Positions 1-6,063 of a DNA stretch of 6,417 nt are shown here, piece by piece. Both the position numbers and the translations under genes were made by a program. Source of the stretch: CBIFWW01 sp966186435 (GTDB taxonomy: Bacteria > Pseudomonadota > Gammaproteobacteria > Enterobacterales > Enterobacteriaceae); NCBI GenBank assembly GCA_966186435.1, contig CBIFWW010000172.1, positions 1-6,417 on the forward strand, read 5' to 3'. Numbering within the stretch: position 1 is the stretch's first letter; each line of letters begins with the position of its first letter. The notes below the pieces were generated by a model. It searched no databases and was not told the origin of the DNA. It was given only the letters and a program-made list of their open reading frames with translations.

Positions 1-32
1 AGCGACGCTATGAGCAACTTTTTCATCGCCAT
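1..32 (-). CDS. bamA: BamA, outer-membrane protein assembly factor (5' end only)
   Basis: Only the first ten codons and two bases of the next are in the window; the gene continues past position 1. They read MAMKKLLIAS, the start of the BamA signal peptide as known from E. coli (MAMKKLLIASLLF): a positively charged n-region followed by the start of a hydrophobic core. BamA is the essential 16-strand beta-barrel with periplasmic POTRA domains that inserts and folds outer-membrane proteins. The position directly after rseP matches the conserved enterobacterial order. The best Shine-Dalgarno-like element, AGGAAG at 47-52, lies 14 bases before the ATG, longer than usual, so translation initiation may be weak or use the second ATG (codon 3). 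The identification rests on ten residues plus context, which together are convincing. Confidence 0.9.
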   Translation of the reverse strand, partial: MAMKKLLIAS

Positions 33-59
33 CGTTGTTATGCGTTCTTCCTAACCTAA

Positions 60-80
60 TTCTCTCTATAACCGAGAGAA
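60..80 (-). repeat. Small inverted repeat across the rseP stop codon
   Basis: TTCTCTC (60-66) and GAGAGAA (74-80) form a perfect 7-bp inverted repeat around a 7-base loop. The structure overlaps the rseP TAG stop (66-68) and its last codons. No T-run follows on the minus strand, so it is not an intrinsic terminator. It could be a weak mRNA structure between rseP and bamA, or chance. Confidence 0.4.
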
Positions 81-1415
81 ATCATTGAAAAGTGCAAGCC
101 CCATTAACATCACCAGCAAAATTGAGCCAATGCGGTAACTAAAGTCTTGAACTCGCTCGGAAACCGGCCTGCCCTTAAGCTTCTCGATTGCCAGGAACAA
201 CAAGTGTCCACCGTCCAGAACAGGTAGCGGGAACAGGTTGATAATCCCGAGGTTGACGCTGATAAGCGCCAAAAACATCAGGTAATAAACAAACCCGAAC
301 TCTGCTGACATCCCTGCCCCTTGAGCAATCGAAATTGGCCCACTGAGGTTATTCAGTTTGACATCACCGGTTATTAATTTCCCCAGCATGCTAACCGTCA
401 GCTTCATCAGCTGCCACGTTTTATCCGTGGCCTGCATAACTGCTGTAAACGGCCCATACTGGCGCACTGTTTTATACTCGTCAGGAAGCGGGATAATTTT
501 TGGCACTACCCCAACAAACCCTTCGGGTTTTGCCGTACCCGGTTTTGTATCCGGTATCAGCGTTAAAGACAAGGTGCTTCCCTGTCGTTGTATTTCCACC
601 GTCAATGTTTTAGCAGGATTACTCTTTACCTCTGTGGCAAACTCCATCCATCCCACAGGACGACCATCGACTTTAACTATCCTATCCCCGGCTTGCAAAC
701 CTGCTTTACTTGCCGCTGAATCTTTTTGTACTTCGTCAAGAACCGGTTCAACTTGTGCCGACACTGGATTCAAACCCAGAGAGATTACCGGATCTTGCTT
801 ATCCGGTTCAAACTGCCAGTGAGTTAAATCCAGTTTTTTTTGCACGGTTTGTTGGCTCCCAAACGGAGCAAGGGTTAACGTAGCCCCGGCGTCACCTATC
901 TTCCCGATGAATGCCATACGTACTGCATCCCAATCAGGCGTTTCGATACCGTCAACGGCCTTAAGTTCCATCCCAGCGGTAATTTGTGCCGAAGCCGCAA
1001 TCGAGTTGGGCGAAATCTCACCAACAACCGGACGGACACTAGGGACACCAATGATAAATACCAGCCAGTAGGCGAAGATAGCGAAGATAAAGTTGGCGAT
1101 TGGCCCGGCGGCAATAACGGCCGCACGTTGGGCGACAGTTTTGTTATTGAACGCCTTGTGGCGCATTTCAGGTGCGACAGCTTCAACACGCTCATCGAGC
1201 ATTTTGACATAGCCGCCGAGGGGGATAAGCGCAATGACAAACTCGGTGCCGTACTTATCAGTGCGACGCCAGAGCGCTTTCCCAAACCCAATAGAAAAGC
1301 GCTCTACGTAGATCCCACAACGCCGGGCGACCCAGAAATGTCCGAACTCATGCACGGTGATAAGCACACCTAGTGCAATAATAAAAGCAGCTAGACTCCA
1401 GAGTACGCTCAGCAT
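66..1415 (-). CDS. rseP: RseP, inner-membrane site-2 zinc protease (sigma-E pathway)
   Basis: RseP is the intramembrane metalloprotease that makes the second cut in the anti-sigma factor RseA after DegS, releasing sigma-E; it also clears remnant signal peptides. The 449-residue protein has the zinc motif HEFGH at residues 22-26 in the first membrane segment, the membrane-associated loop around GFGKALW and PLGGYVKM (43-72), and a second membrane segment near 105-124. Two periplasmic PDZ domains follow at about 127-220 and 222-309, the second with SKAGLQAGDRIVKVDG. The third zinc ligand is D401 in NLFPLPVLDGG, and a final membrane segment lies near 430-444. E. coli RseP has 450 residues; the missing one appears to lie in PDZ2 (GRPVGWMEF). 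The start at 1415 is chosen because GGGA lies 6 bases upstream and the protein then begins MLSVLW, like the E. coli MLSFLW; an ATG directly before it (1418) is a close alternative. It begins 11 bases after the cdsA stop, implying co-transcription. Confidence 0.97.
   Translation of the reverse strand: MLSVLWSLAAFIIALGVLITVHEFGHFWVARRCGIYVERFSIGFGKALWRRTDKYGTEFVIALIPLGGYVKMLDERVEAVAPEMRHKAFNNKTVAQRAAVIAAGPIANFIFAIFAYWLVFIIGVPSVRPVVGEISPNSIAASAQITAGMELKAVDGIETPDWDAVRMAFIGKIGDAGATLTLAPFGSQQTVQKKLDLTHWQFEPDKQDPVISLGLNPVSAQVEPVLDEVQKDSAASKAGLQAGDRIVKVDGRPVGWMEFATEVKSNPAKTLTVEIQRQGSTLSLTLIPDTKPGTAKPEGFVGVVPKIIPLPDEYKTVRQYGPFTAVMQATDKTWQLMKLTVSMLGKLITGDVKLNNLSGPISIAQGAGMSAEFGFVYYLMFLALISVNLGIINLFPLPVLDGGHLLFLAIEKLKGRPVSERVQDFSYRIGSILLVMLMGLALFNDFSRL
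941..969 (-). promoter_or_regulatory. Candidate sigma-E promoter inside rseP, toward bamA
   Basis: On the minus strand GGAACTT (963-969) is followed after 16 bases by TCGAAA (941-946). GGAACTT is the full sigma-E -35 consensus, and TCGAAA is close to the TCTGA/TCAAA type of -10 element. A transcript would begin near 934, inside rseP codons, and reach bamA about 900 bases later. From general knowledge, bamA and the downstream envelope genes are sigma-E regulated in E. coli, which makes the site plausible. The caution is that the DNA encodes the conserved stretch MELKAVDGIETP of the first PDZ domain, so coding constraint alone could maintain part of the motif. Confidence 0.5.
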
Positions 1416-1426
1416 CATATTTCCCG

Positions 1427-2284
1427 TTAAATTGCCCCAAACACCAGCATCAGTAAACACACGAATACTGGAACGGCGGCAGTCAGACTATCCACTCGGT
1501 CCAAAATGCCCCCGTGCCCTGGGATCAAATGACCACTGTCTTTAATACCTGCTTCACGCTTGAACATGCTCTCTGTTAAGTCGCCCAATACAGATGCCAG
1601 TGCGGCAATCACAGAGCAAAGTAGCAGAACGGTAGGTGCCACATTCAAATGCGCCCACATACCAAACAACCACGAAATCACTGCTGATGTGGCCAGACCA
1701 CCAAAGAAGCCCTGCCAAGTCTTACCTGGCGAAACTTTCGGAGCGAGTTTGTGTTTACCGAATAATCTTCCGAACATGTAAGCACCGGAATCCGCGCCCC
1801 ATACCAGGAACATGACGTAAAGTAACCACACTGCACCCGCATAGTGGTCCACATCATAGTGCCAGCTACGTAGCACAACCATACCCCAGAAGAAGGGGAC
1901 AATGGTAAACAGACCAAACAGCAGACGTAAAACCTTTGAATTTCGCCACATCTGAGCAGAGGCCGGATAGAACAGCACCAGGAACAGTGCCACTACCCAC
2001 CAGGCTAGGGAAATCCAAAGCGAGGCTTCAACAAAGCTGATATGCACACTGCGGTGATATTCAGGTACAGCCCACATCATCGCAGCCAGTATCAGCCCAC
2101 ATAATACGGCGAGCCATACGCGCTGGGTGCGGGAAACAAACCCACTAAGCTGCCCCCATTCCCAGGCGGCCAACATGCACACCACCAGGGTTGCAATAGC
2201 GAACCCAATTGGAGGTAGCAGGAACAGTACCGCAATAACGACGGCTATGAGTACAAAGGCAGAAATCAGGCGATACTTCAGCAA
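1427..2284 (-). CDS. cdsA: CdsA, phosphatidate cytidylyltransferase (CDP-diglyceride synthase)
   Basis: CdsA transfers CMP from CTP to phosphatidic acid, making CDP-diacylglycerol, the precursor of all phospholipids in the inner membrane. The 285 residues match the E. coli length. The protein is almost entirely hydrophobic, with about eight membrane segments, and carries the complete CTP-transferase signature near the C-terminus at residues 239-266, with KREAGIKDSGHLIPGHGG and then DRVD. It also has the polar loop GKHKLAPKVSPGKTWQG (176-192). The start codon is TTG (2282-2284), supported by GGGGG six bases upstream and by alignment with the E. coli N-terminus MLKYRLISAF. Starting at the first ATG (codon 37, MLAAWEWG) would remove the first membrane segment. 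The start lies 12 bases after the uppS stop, and rseP follows 11 bases after its end, so the three genes are probably one transcriptional unit. Confidence 0.97.
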   Translation of the reverse strand: MLKYRLISAFVLIAVVIAVLFLLPPIGFAIATLVVCMLAAWEWGQLSGFVSRTQRVWLAVLCGLILAAMMWAVPEYHRSVHISFVEASLWISLAWWVVALFLVLFYPASAQMWRNSKVLRLLFGLFTIVPFFWGMVVLRSWHYDVDHYAGAVWLLYVMFLVWGADSGAYMFGRLFGKHKLAPKVSPGKTWQGFFGGLATSAVISWLFGMWAHLNVAPTVLLLCSVIAALASVLGDLTESMFKREAGIKDSGHLIPGHGGILDRVDSLTAAVPVFVCLLMLVFGAI

Positions 2285-2296
2285 GGGCGACCCCCG

Positions 2297-3055
2297 TTAA
2301 GCCTGGTCGCTACCGGGTGCTGTGCCGCCAAAACGACGTTCACGGTTTGCAAAGGCATTCAGTGCACCTTCAAAGTCTTGTTCATTGAAATCAGGCCAGA
2401 GAACATCAGTGAAGTAGAGTTCAGCGTAAGCTATCTGCCAGAGCAAAAAGTTACTGATGCGATGTTCCCCACCTGTCCTTATTACGAGATCTACAGGGGC
2501 CAGTTCGTTCATAGAAACATGCTGGCTTAAGGACTCTTCGGTTATTTGATCAGGGCGAAGTTTACCTTCCTGCACCTGTTCGGCCAGGTGGCGCACGCCC
2601 TGAAGAATATCCCAACGGCCGCCATAGTTGGCAGCGATATTGAGCGTTAACCCTGTATTTCGGCTAGTGAACGCCTCGGCATTTTTAATTCGTTCTTGCA
2701 GGCGTGAGTTAAAGCGGGAGATATCCCCGATAATACGCAGACGGACATTGTTTTTGTGGAGATTTTTGACTTCGCTGTCCAAAGCCCACACAAACAGTTC
2801 CATCAGCGCGGTCACTTCCTGCGCCGGGCGATTCCAGTTTTCACTACTAAAAGCATATAACGTAAGTGCAGAAATCCCATGGTTGGCCGCATAGCTGACG
2901 CAACGACGGACGGATTTTGCCCCGGCCTTATGGCCAAAAACCCTCATCTTCCCTTGCCGTTTCGCCCAGCGGCCATTGCCATCCATAATAATGGCAACAT
3001 GACGAGCGCCATGTTCGGATGCATTTTCGCTTGTGGGCTGATTAACTGACAACAT
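2297..3055 (-). CDS. uppS: UppS, undecaprenyl diphosphate synthase (cis-prenyltransferase)
   Basis: UppS (also called IspU) condenses eight isopentenyl diphosphates onto farnesyl diphosphate to give C55 undecaprenyl diphosphate, precursor of the lipid carrier for peptidoglycan and O-antigen. Among its 252 residues are the catalytic loop IIMDGNGRWAK with D25, GHKAG with H42, LYAFSSENWNRP (66-77), the diphosphate-binding stretch RTGGEHRISNF (193-203) and E212 of the magnesium site. These correspond to D26, H43, R194-R200 and E213 of the 253-residue E. coli enzyme. The N-terminal 17 residues are the divergent part. No signal peptide is seen, as expected for a cytosolic enzyme. Start selection is less certain: the only Shine-Dalgarno-like GGGA (3069-3072) is 13 bases before the ATG, but no better in-frame start exists upstream. 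It heads the uppS-cdsA-rseP unit after a terminator in a 185-base spacer. Confidence 0.97.
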   Translation of the reverse strand: MLSVNQPTSENASEHGARHVAIIMDGNGRWAKRQGKMRVFGHKAGAKSVRRCVSYAANHGISALTLYAFSSENWNRPAQEVTALMELFVWALDSEVKNLHKNNVRLRIIGDISRFNSRLQERIKNAEAFTSRNTGLTLNIAANYGGRWDILQGVRHLAEQVQEGKLRPDQITEESLSQHVSMNELAPVDLVIRTGGEHRISNFLLWQIAYAELYFTDVLWPDFNEQDFEGALNAFANRERRFGGTAPGSDQA

Positions 3056-3063
3056 AACGCGTT

Positions 3064-3080
3064 TTATTTCCCAGAAATAA
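3064..3080 (-). repeat. AT-rich inverted repeat just upstream of uppS
   Basis: TTATTTC (3064-3070) and GAAATAA (3074-3080) form a perfect 7-bp inverted repeat around a 3-base centre. It contains the only Shine-Dalgarno-like GGGA before uppS, partly in the loop and partly in the stem. In the mRNA the stem would be AU-rich and weak; as DNA it is a near-palindrome that a dimeric protein could bind. Either role is inference. Confidence 0.4.
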
Positions 3081-3117
3081 GGATAAGCGGTACTCAGGAA
3101 TACTGAAGCCTTTACGT

Positions 3118-3140
3118 AAAAAAGCCGTGCTTACCACGGC
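3118..3140 (-). terminator. Rho-independent terminator between dxr and uppS
   Basis: Read on the minus strand, GCCGTG (3135-3140), a five-base loop and CACGGC (3124-3129) form a perfect 6-bp GC-rich stem, followed at once by six T (3118-3123). This is a standard intrinsic terminator shape. It lies about 100 bases after the dxr stop and 62 bases before the uppS start. It could end dxr transcription, or act as an attenuator if the promoter at 3185-3213 is used. Confidence 0.8.
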
Positions 3141-3144
3141 CTGA

Positions 3145-3179
3145 CCACCTGGGAAGGCACTTTAAGCCGTTCCAGGTGG
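3145..3179 (-). repeat. Long hairpin directly before the dxr/uppS terminator
   Basis: CCACCTGG and CCAGGTGG (arms 3172-3179 and 3145-3152) form a perfect 8-bp stem. With one single-base bulge on each side it extends inward by AA/TT and GGC/GCC, giving about 13 pairs around a short loop. It is separated from the terminator stem by only four bases. Part of its 5' arm (ACGGCTT, 3164-3170) could instead pair with AGGCCGT (3136-3142), the 5' side of the terminator, so an antiterminator form can be drawn. Confidence 0.6.
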
Positions 3180-3184
3180 CGCAG

Positions 3185-3213
3185 ACTATATCACCGAAGG
3201 ACAATGCTCACAA
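3185..3213 (-). promoter_or_regulatory. Candidate sigma-70 promoter for the uppS operon
   Basis: On the minus strand TTGTGA (3208-3213) is separated by exactly 17 bases from TATAGT (3185-3190); these match 4/6 and 5/6 of the consensus hexamers. Transcription would begin near 3178, at the base of the long hairpin, and run into the terminator at 3118-3140 before uppS. No equally good hexamer pair is seen between that terminator and uppS. Predicted by eye only. Confidence 0.5.
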
Positions 3214-3240
3214 ATAACGAGCCGAAGATGCGCGTAATAA

Positions 3241-4440
3241 TCATCGGCTTGCGAAGCGCGTCACTAGTTGACTGGCGATATTGCGTGCATTTGCATCAAC
3301 TATTAATACTTCCTCAATGGAGGCCGGCTCCGGGGCTGAAATCGCTTCCAATACCGCCCGGTTAAGAGCCGCAATATCGCTAAATCCGATACGTTCATCC
3401 AAGAATGCGGCAACGGTAATTTCGTTCGCTGCATTCAGCGCCGTGGTGGCGGCCTGCCCGGCGTCAAAGGCGTCAATCGCCAACTGCAGGCACGGATAAC
3501 GCTGTTGATCCGCCCGGCCAAAAGTCAGGGAACCAATTTCACAGAAATCTAACGGCTTAACGCCAGAGACTGTCCGCGCCGGCCACGCCATGGCATGGGC
3601 TATCGGCGTACGCATATCCGGAGCACCCAGCTGTGCCAGTACGCTACCATCCACATAACGTACCATTGAATGGATCACCGATTGGGGATGCAGCAGCACT
3701 TCCATTTGGCTTGCAGAAGCATTGAATAACCAACGCGCTTCAATGTATTCGAGACCTTTGTTCATCATAGTGGCCGAATCTACAGAGATTTTGCGCCCCA
3801 TCGACCAGTTCGGGTGCTTACACGCCTGATCGGGCGTCATGGCAGACAGAGCGTCTAAGGGCGTCTCTCTGAAGGGGCCACCAGACCCGGTCAGGATAAT
3901 CGAGGAAACCCCGTGATCCTTAAGCTCAGCGTAACCAAGCTGGCGCTGAATTGTTTCAGGCAAACTCTGAAAAATCGCGTTGTGTTCACTATCGATAGGC
4001 AACAGCCGCGCCTGATGTTGCTTAACGGCATCCATAAATAGGCTGCCACAGGTCACCAGGGACTCTTTATTTGCCAGCAAAATGTCTTTACTGGCCCGAA
4101 TTGCCGCCAGGGTTGGCAGCAGGCCCGAGGCACCGACAATGGCTGCCATAACCTGATCCACATCATCCAGCGCCGCCATATCACAGGCAGCTTGCGGGCC
4201 GGAAAGCACGTCGGTACGGCTCCCTTGTTCCCATAATGCTGAACGTAATGCGCTGGCACTGGCGTCATCCGCCATCACCGCATATCGGGGAGTAAATTCC
4301 AGACATTGTTCAACCATACGGACAACGTTCTTCCCGGCAACCAGAGCGGTCACCTTGAAAGAATTCGGATTATGACGTACCACATCAAGGGTGCTGCAAC
4401 CGATAGAACCGGTTGAGCCTAGAACAGTCAAATGCTTCAT
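3241..4440 (-). CDS. dxr: Dxr, 1-deoxy-D-xylulose 5-phosphate reductoisomerase
   Basis: Dxr (IspC) rearranges and reduces 1-deoxy-D-xylulose 5-phosphate with NADPH to 2-C-methyl-D-erythritol 4-phosphate, the committed step of the MEP isoprenoid pathway and the target of fosmidomycin. The N-terminus has the dinucleotide-binding motif GSTGSIG (8-14), and ANKESLV lies at 123-129. The metal ligands are D150 and E152 in PIDSEHNAIFQ and E231 in MMNKGLE; substrate contacts are S186, H209, S222, N227 and K228, and H257 is present. This numbering equals that of E. coli. At 399 residues it is one longer than the E. coli protein. The start at 4440 (MKHLTVLGSTG) aligns with MKQLTILGSTG and has only a weak GAG six bases upstream; an upstream TTG at 4488 would add 17 non-conserved codons inside a hairpin and is rejected. 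A terminator-like hairpin separates it from frr. Confidence 0.97.
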   Translation of the reverse strand: MKHLTVLGSTGSIGCSTLDVVRHNPNSFKVTALVAGKNVVRMVEQCLEFTPRYAVMADDASASALRSALWEQGSRTDVLSGPQAACDMAALDDVDQVMAAIVGASGLLPTLAAIRASKDILLANKESLVTCGSLFMDAVKQHQARLLPIDSEHNAIFQSLPETIQRQLGYAELKDHGVSSIILTGSGGPFRETPLDALSAMTPDQACKHPNWSMGRKISVDSATMMNKGLEYIEARWLFNASASQMEVLLHPQSVIHSMVRYVDGSVLAQLGAPDMRTPIAHAMAWPARTVSGVKPLDFCEIGSLTFGRADQQRYPCLQLAIDAFDAGQAATTALNAANEITVAAFLDERIGFSDIAALNRAVLEAISAPEPASIEEVLIVDANARNIASQLVTRFASR

Positions 4441-4449
4441 GCACGGCTC

Positions 4450-4486
4450 GGCGTTGTAACTACGCCTTATCATTTTCAGATAAGGC
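4450..4486 (-). repeat. Two overlapping inverted repeats in the dxr leader
   Basis: GCCTTATC (4464-4471) and GATAAGGC (4479-4486) form a perfect 8-bp inverted repeat with a 7-base loop. GGCGT (4450-4454) and ACGCC (4462-4466) form a 5-bp repeat that shares bases 4464-4466 with it, so the two hairpins compete. They end 9 bases before the dxr ATG, around the expected ribosome-binding region. A role in dxr translation is possible but unproven. Confidence 0.45.
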
Positions 4487-4537
4487 AAAAAGCAAAACGC
4501 CGCTGGTCAACCTGATAGGCTTCCCTGAGCGGCGTTT
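4487..4537 (-). terminator. Terminator-like hairpin after frr
   Basis: AAACGCCGCT (4495-4504) and AGCGGCGTTT (4528-4537) are a perfect 10-bp inverted repeat. On the minus strand the stem ends in TTTT, then GC, then TTTTT (4487-4491), giving an interrupted T-tract. The 23-base loop is larger than typical, though CCT/AGG within it can add a few pairs. It begins about 20 bases after the frr stop. Termination is probably partial, letting some transcription reach dxr. Confidence 0.65.
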
Positions 4538-4557
4538 CAACGTTCATTGACAGCGAA

Positions 4558-5115
4558 TCAGAACTGCATCAGTTCCGCTTCTTTATCGGCCAGCACAGCA
4601 TCAATTTTCTTGATCGCGGCGTCAGTCATTTTCTGAACGTCATCCTGGCAACGACGGTCATCGTCTTCGCTGATTTCTTTGTCTTTCAGCAACGCTTTAA
4701 CTTTGTCGTTAGCGTCACGGCGCACATTACGTACTGACACACGCGCTTGTTCTGCTTCACCGCGAACGATCTTGGTTAGATCTTTACGGCGTTCTTCGGT
4801 CAACGCTGGCAGCGGAACGCGAATGTCGGTGCCGGCAGAGCTTGGGTTCAGGCCCAGATCAGAAGCCATGATGGCTTTCTCAACGGCCTGGCTCAGAGAG
4901 CGGTCGAACACGTTGATTTTCAGGGTACGGGTATCTTCTACTGTGACGCTTGCCAGCTGACGCAGCGGAGTTGCAGCACCGTAGTATTCAACCATGATCC
5001 CATCCAGTAAGCTTGGAGAAGCACGGCCGGTACGAATTTTACTGATTTGATTTTTGAAGGCCTCAATGCATTTTTCCATACGCACTTCGGCATCTTTTCT
5101 GATTTCGCTAATCAC
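4558..5115 (-). CDS. frr: Ribosome recycling factor (RRF)
   Basis: RRF works with EF-G to split the post-termination ribosome in the cytosol and is essential in bacteria. The 185 residues equal the E. coli length. The tRNA-like L shape is recoverable: domain I is built from the N-terminal helix (about 1-30) and two long C-terminal helices (about 105-185), rich in charged residues, and domain II is the beta-rich part at about 31-104 (RTGRASPSLLDGI through DIRVPLP). R132, known to matter for ribosome binding, is conserved in VRNVRRDAND. The start codon is GTG (5113-5115), as in E. coli, with AGGA eight bases upstream. A cysteine at 156 replaces the serine I recall for E. coli, probably neutral. 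It follows pyrH after 176 bases that may hold its own promoter. Confidence 0.97.
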   Translation of the reverse strand: MISEIRKDAEVRMEKCIEAFKNQISKIRTGRASPSLLDGIMVEYYGAATPLRQLASVTVEDTRTLKINVFDRSLSQAVEKAIMASDLGLNPSSAGTDIRVPLPALTEERRKDLTKIVRGEAEQARVSVRNVRRDANDKVKALLKDKEISEDDDRRCQDDVQKMTDAAIKKIDAVLADKEAELMQF

Positions 5116-5184
5116 GTTACGAATCCTTGAATACTGGTTATCAGGCAGACCACACTCATGCTGCGTTACTGCTGCGGCGTGCTA

Positions 5185-5215
5185 AGTATAGCCCTGTTTA
5201 AACGTGGCACCCCAA
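5185..5215 (-). promoter_or_regulatory. Possible sigma-70 promoter for frr
   Basis: On the minus strand TATACT (5185-5190) matches 5/6 of the -10 consensus. The nearest -35-like element is TTGGGG (5210-5215), 19 bases upstream, weak in sequence and spacing. Transcription would begin near 5178, about 60 bases before the frr GTG. The -10 box is good and the -35 poor, so this is a modest candidate. Confidence 0.4.
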
Positions 5216-5230
5216 TGGTTGCCTGCTAAT

Positions 5231-5252
5231 GGCTATGTCCGGCATAGCCGGA
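5231..5252 (-). repeat. Two mutually exclusive hairpins in the pyrH-frr spacer
   Basis: GGCTATG (5231-5237) and CATAGCC (5243-5249) form a perfect 7-bp stem with a 5-base loop. TCCGGC (5238-5243) and GCCGGA (5247-5252) form a perfect 6-bp stem with a 3-base loop. They share bases, so only one can form at a time. No T-run follows on the minus strand, so neither is a terminator. It may protect the pyrH mRNA 3' end or be a processing site; function unknown. Confidence 0.5.
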
Positions 5253-5291
5253 ATAATACTAAATCTTACCCTGTAAAAGGGGTGACACCAA

Positions 5292-6017
5292 TTATTCCGT
5301 GATCAGGGTGCCTTCTTTTTCACCCATCACAACACGGCGCAGTGCACCAGGCTTGTTCATGTTGAACACACGAATCGGAATTTTATGGTCACGAGCTAGG
5401 GTAAAGGCCGCCAGATCCATTACTTTCAGCTCTTTATCCAGCACTTCGGTATAGGTCAGTTTTTCACACAGAGTGGCATTCGGATCTTTAACCGGATCAG
5501 CGGTGAACACACCGTCTACCTTGGTTGCTTTCAGCACCACATCGGCTTCGATTTCAATGCCGCGCAGGCAGGCCGCAGAATCAGTGGTGAAGAACGGGTT
5601 ACCCGTACCGGCAGATAAAATGACCACACGGTTGTTACGCAGCAGGCTGATAGCTTCTGCCCAGCTGTAATTGTCACACACGCCATTTAGCGGGATAGCC
5701 GACATCAGGCGGGCGTTAACATAGGCACGGTGCAGCGCATCGCGCATCGCCAGGCCATTCATAACGGTAGCCAGCATACCCATATGGTCGCCCACTACGC
5801 GATTCATCCCCGCTTGGGCCAAACCAGCCCCGCGGAACAGGTTACCACCACCAATGACCACACCGACCTGAATGCCCAGCTCAACCAGCTCTTTGATTTC
5901 CTGAGCCATACGGTCCAGGATGCTTGCGTCGATACCGAAGCCTTCTGAACCCTGGAGTGCTTCACCACTCAGTTTAAGCAGAATGCGTTTATAAACAGGT
6001 TTTGCATTGGTAGCCAT
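5292..6017 (-). CDS. pyrH: PyrH, uridylate (UMP) kinase
   Basis: PyrH is the bacterial-type UMP kinase of the amino-acid-kinase fold. It phosphorylates UMP to UDP with ATP in the cytosol, is activated by GTP and inhibited by UTP, and is a hexamer in studied species. The 241 residues match E. coli exactly in length. Visible are the phosphate loop LKLSGEAL with K15, GGGNLFRG (56-63) with R62, D77 in VVGDHMG, the GTP-site arginines R92, R103 and R130, GTGNPFFTTD (137-146) and D201 in MDLAAFTLARD. The ATG at 6017 is chosen because AGGA lies seven bases upstream and the protein begins MATNAKPVYKRILLKLSG as in E. coli; an in-frame TTG at 6035 would add six codons across the Shine-Dalgarno and is rejected. 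It lies 203 bases after tsf, beyond a strong terminator, so it needs its own promoter or readthrough; I see no clear promoter. Confidence 0.97.
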   Translation of the reverse strand: MATNAKPVYKRILLKLSGEALQGSEGFGIDASILDRMAQEIKELVELGIQVGVVIGGGNLFRGAGLAQAGMNRVVGDHMGMLATVMNGLAMRDALHRAYVNARLMSAIPLNGVCDNYSWAEAISLLRNNRVVILSAGTGNPFFTTDSAACLRGIEIEADVVLKATKVDGVFTADPVKDPNATLCEKLTYTEVLDKELKVMDLAAFTLARDHKIPIRVFNMNKPGALRRVVMGEKEGTLITE

Positions 6018-6063
6018 GTTTCTTTCCTGGAACAATCAATGAATGGAGTGGATAGTTTGCGGT

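Noticed and set aside
358..822. 154-codon open frame on the plus strand, opposite rseP.
   Set aside because: It lies wholly within the strongly supported rseP gene, has no recognisable domain, and is the kind of frame left open by antisense codon bias.
984..1373. 129-codon open frame on the plus strand, opposite the 5' half of rseP, and a 131-codon frame on the minus strand at 896-1291.
   Set aside because: Both overlap the conserved rseP frame, show low-complexity or unrecognisable composition, and have no supporting ribosome-binding site or context.
1416..1460. Upstream extension of rseP by 15 codons, overlapping the cdsA end.
   Set aside because: The extra residues are not in the E. coli protein, and GGGA is ideally placed for the ATG at 1415.
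3144..3173. GGAAC in the dxr-uppS hairpin (3169-3173) as a sigma-E -35 for uppS.
   Set aside because: The nearest -10-like TCAG is 23 bases away, too far for sigma-E, and the site would lie upstream of the terminator.
4441..4488. Upstream TTG or ATG start for dxr.
   Set aside because: It would add 10-16 non-conserved residues before MKHLTVLGSTG, encoded by the leader hairpin.
4546..4575. GGAACTG near the end of frr as a sigma-E -35 for dxr.
   Set aside because: The next TCAA is 19 bases away, longer than the usual spacing, and a terminator-like hairpin follows before dxr.
6018..6035. Upstream TTG start for pyrH.
   Set aside because: It adds six residues and overlaps the Shine-Dalgarno of the conserved MATNAKPV start.
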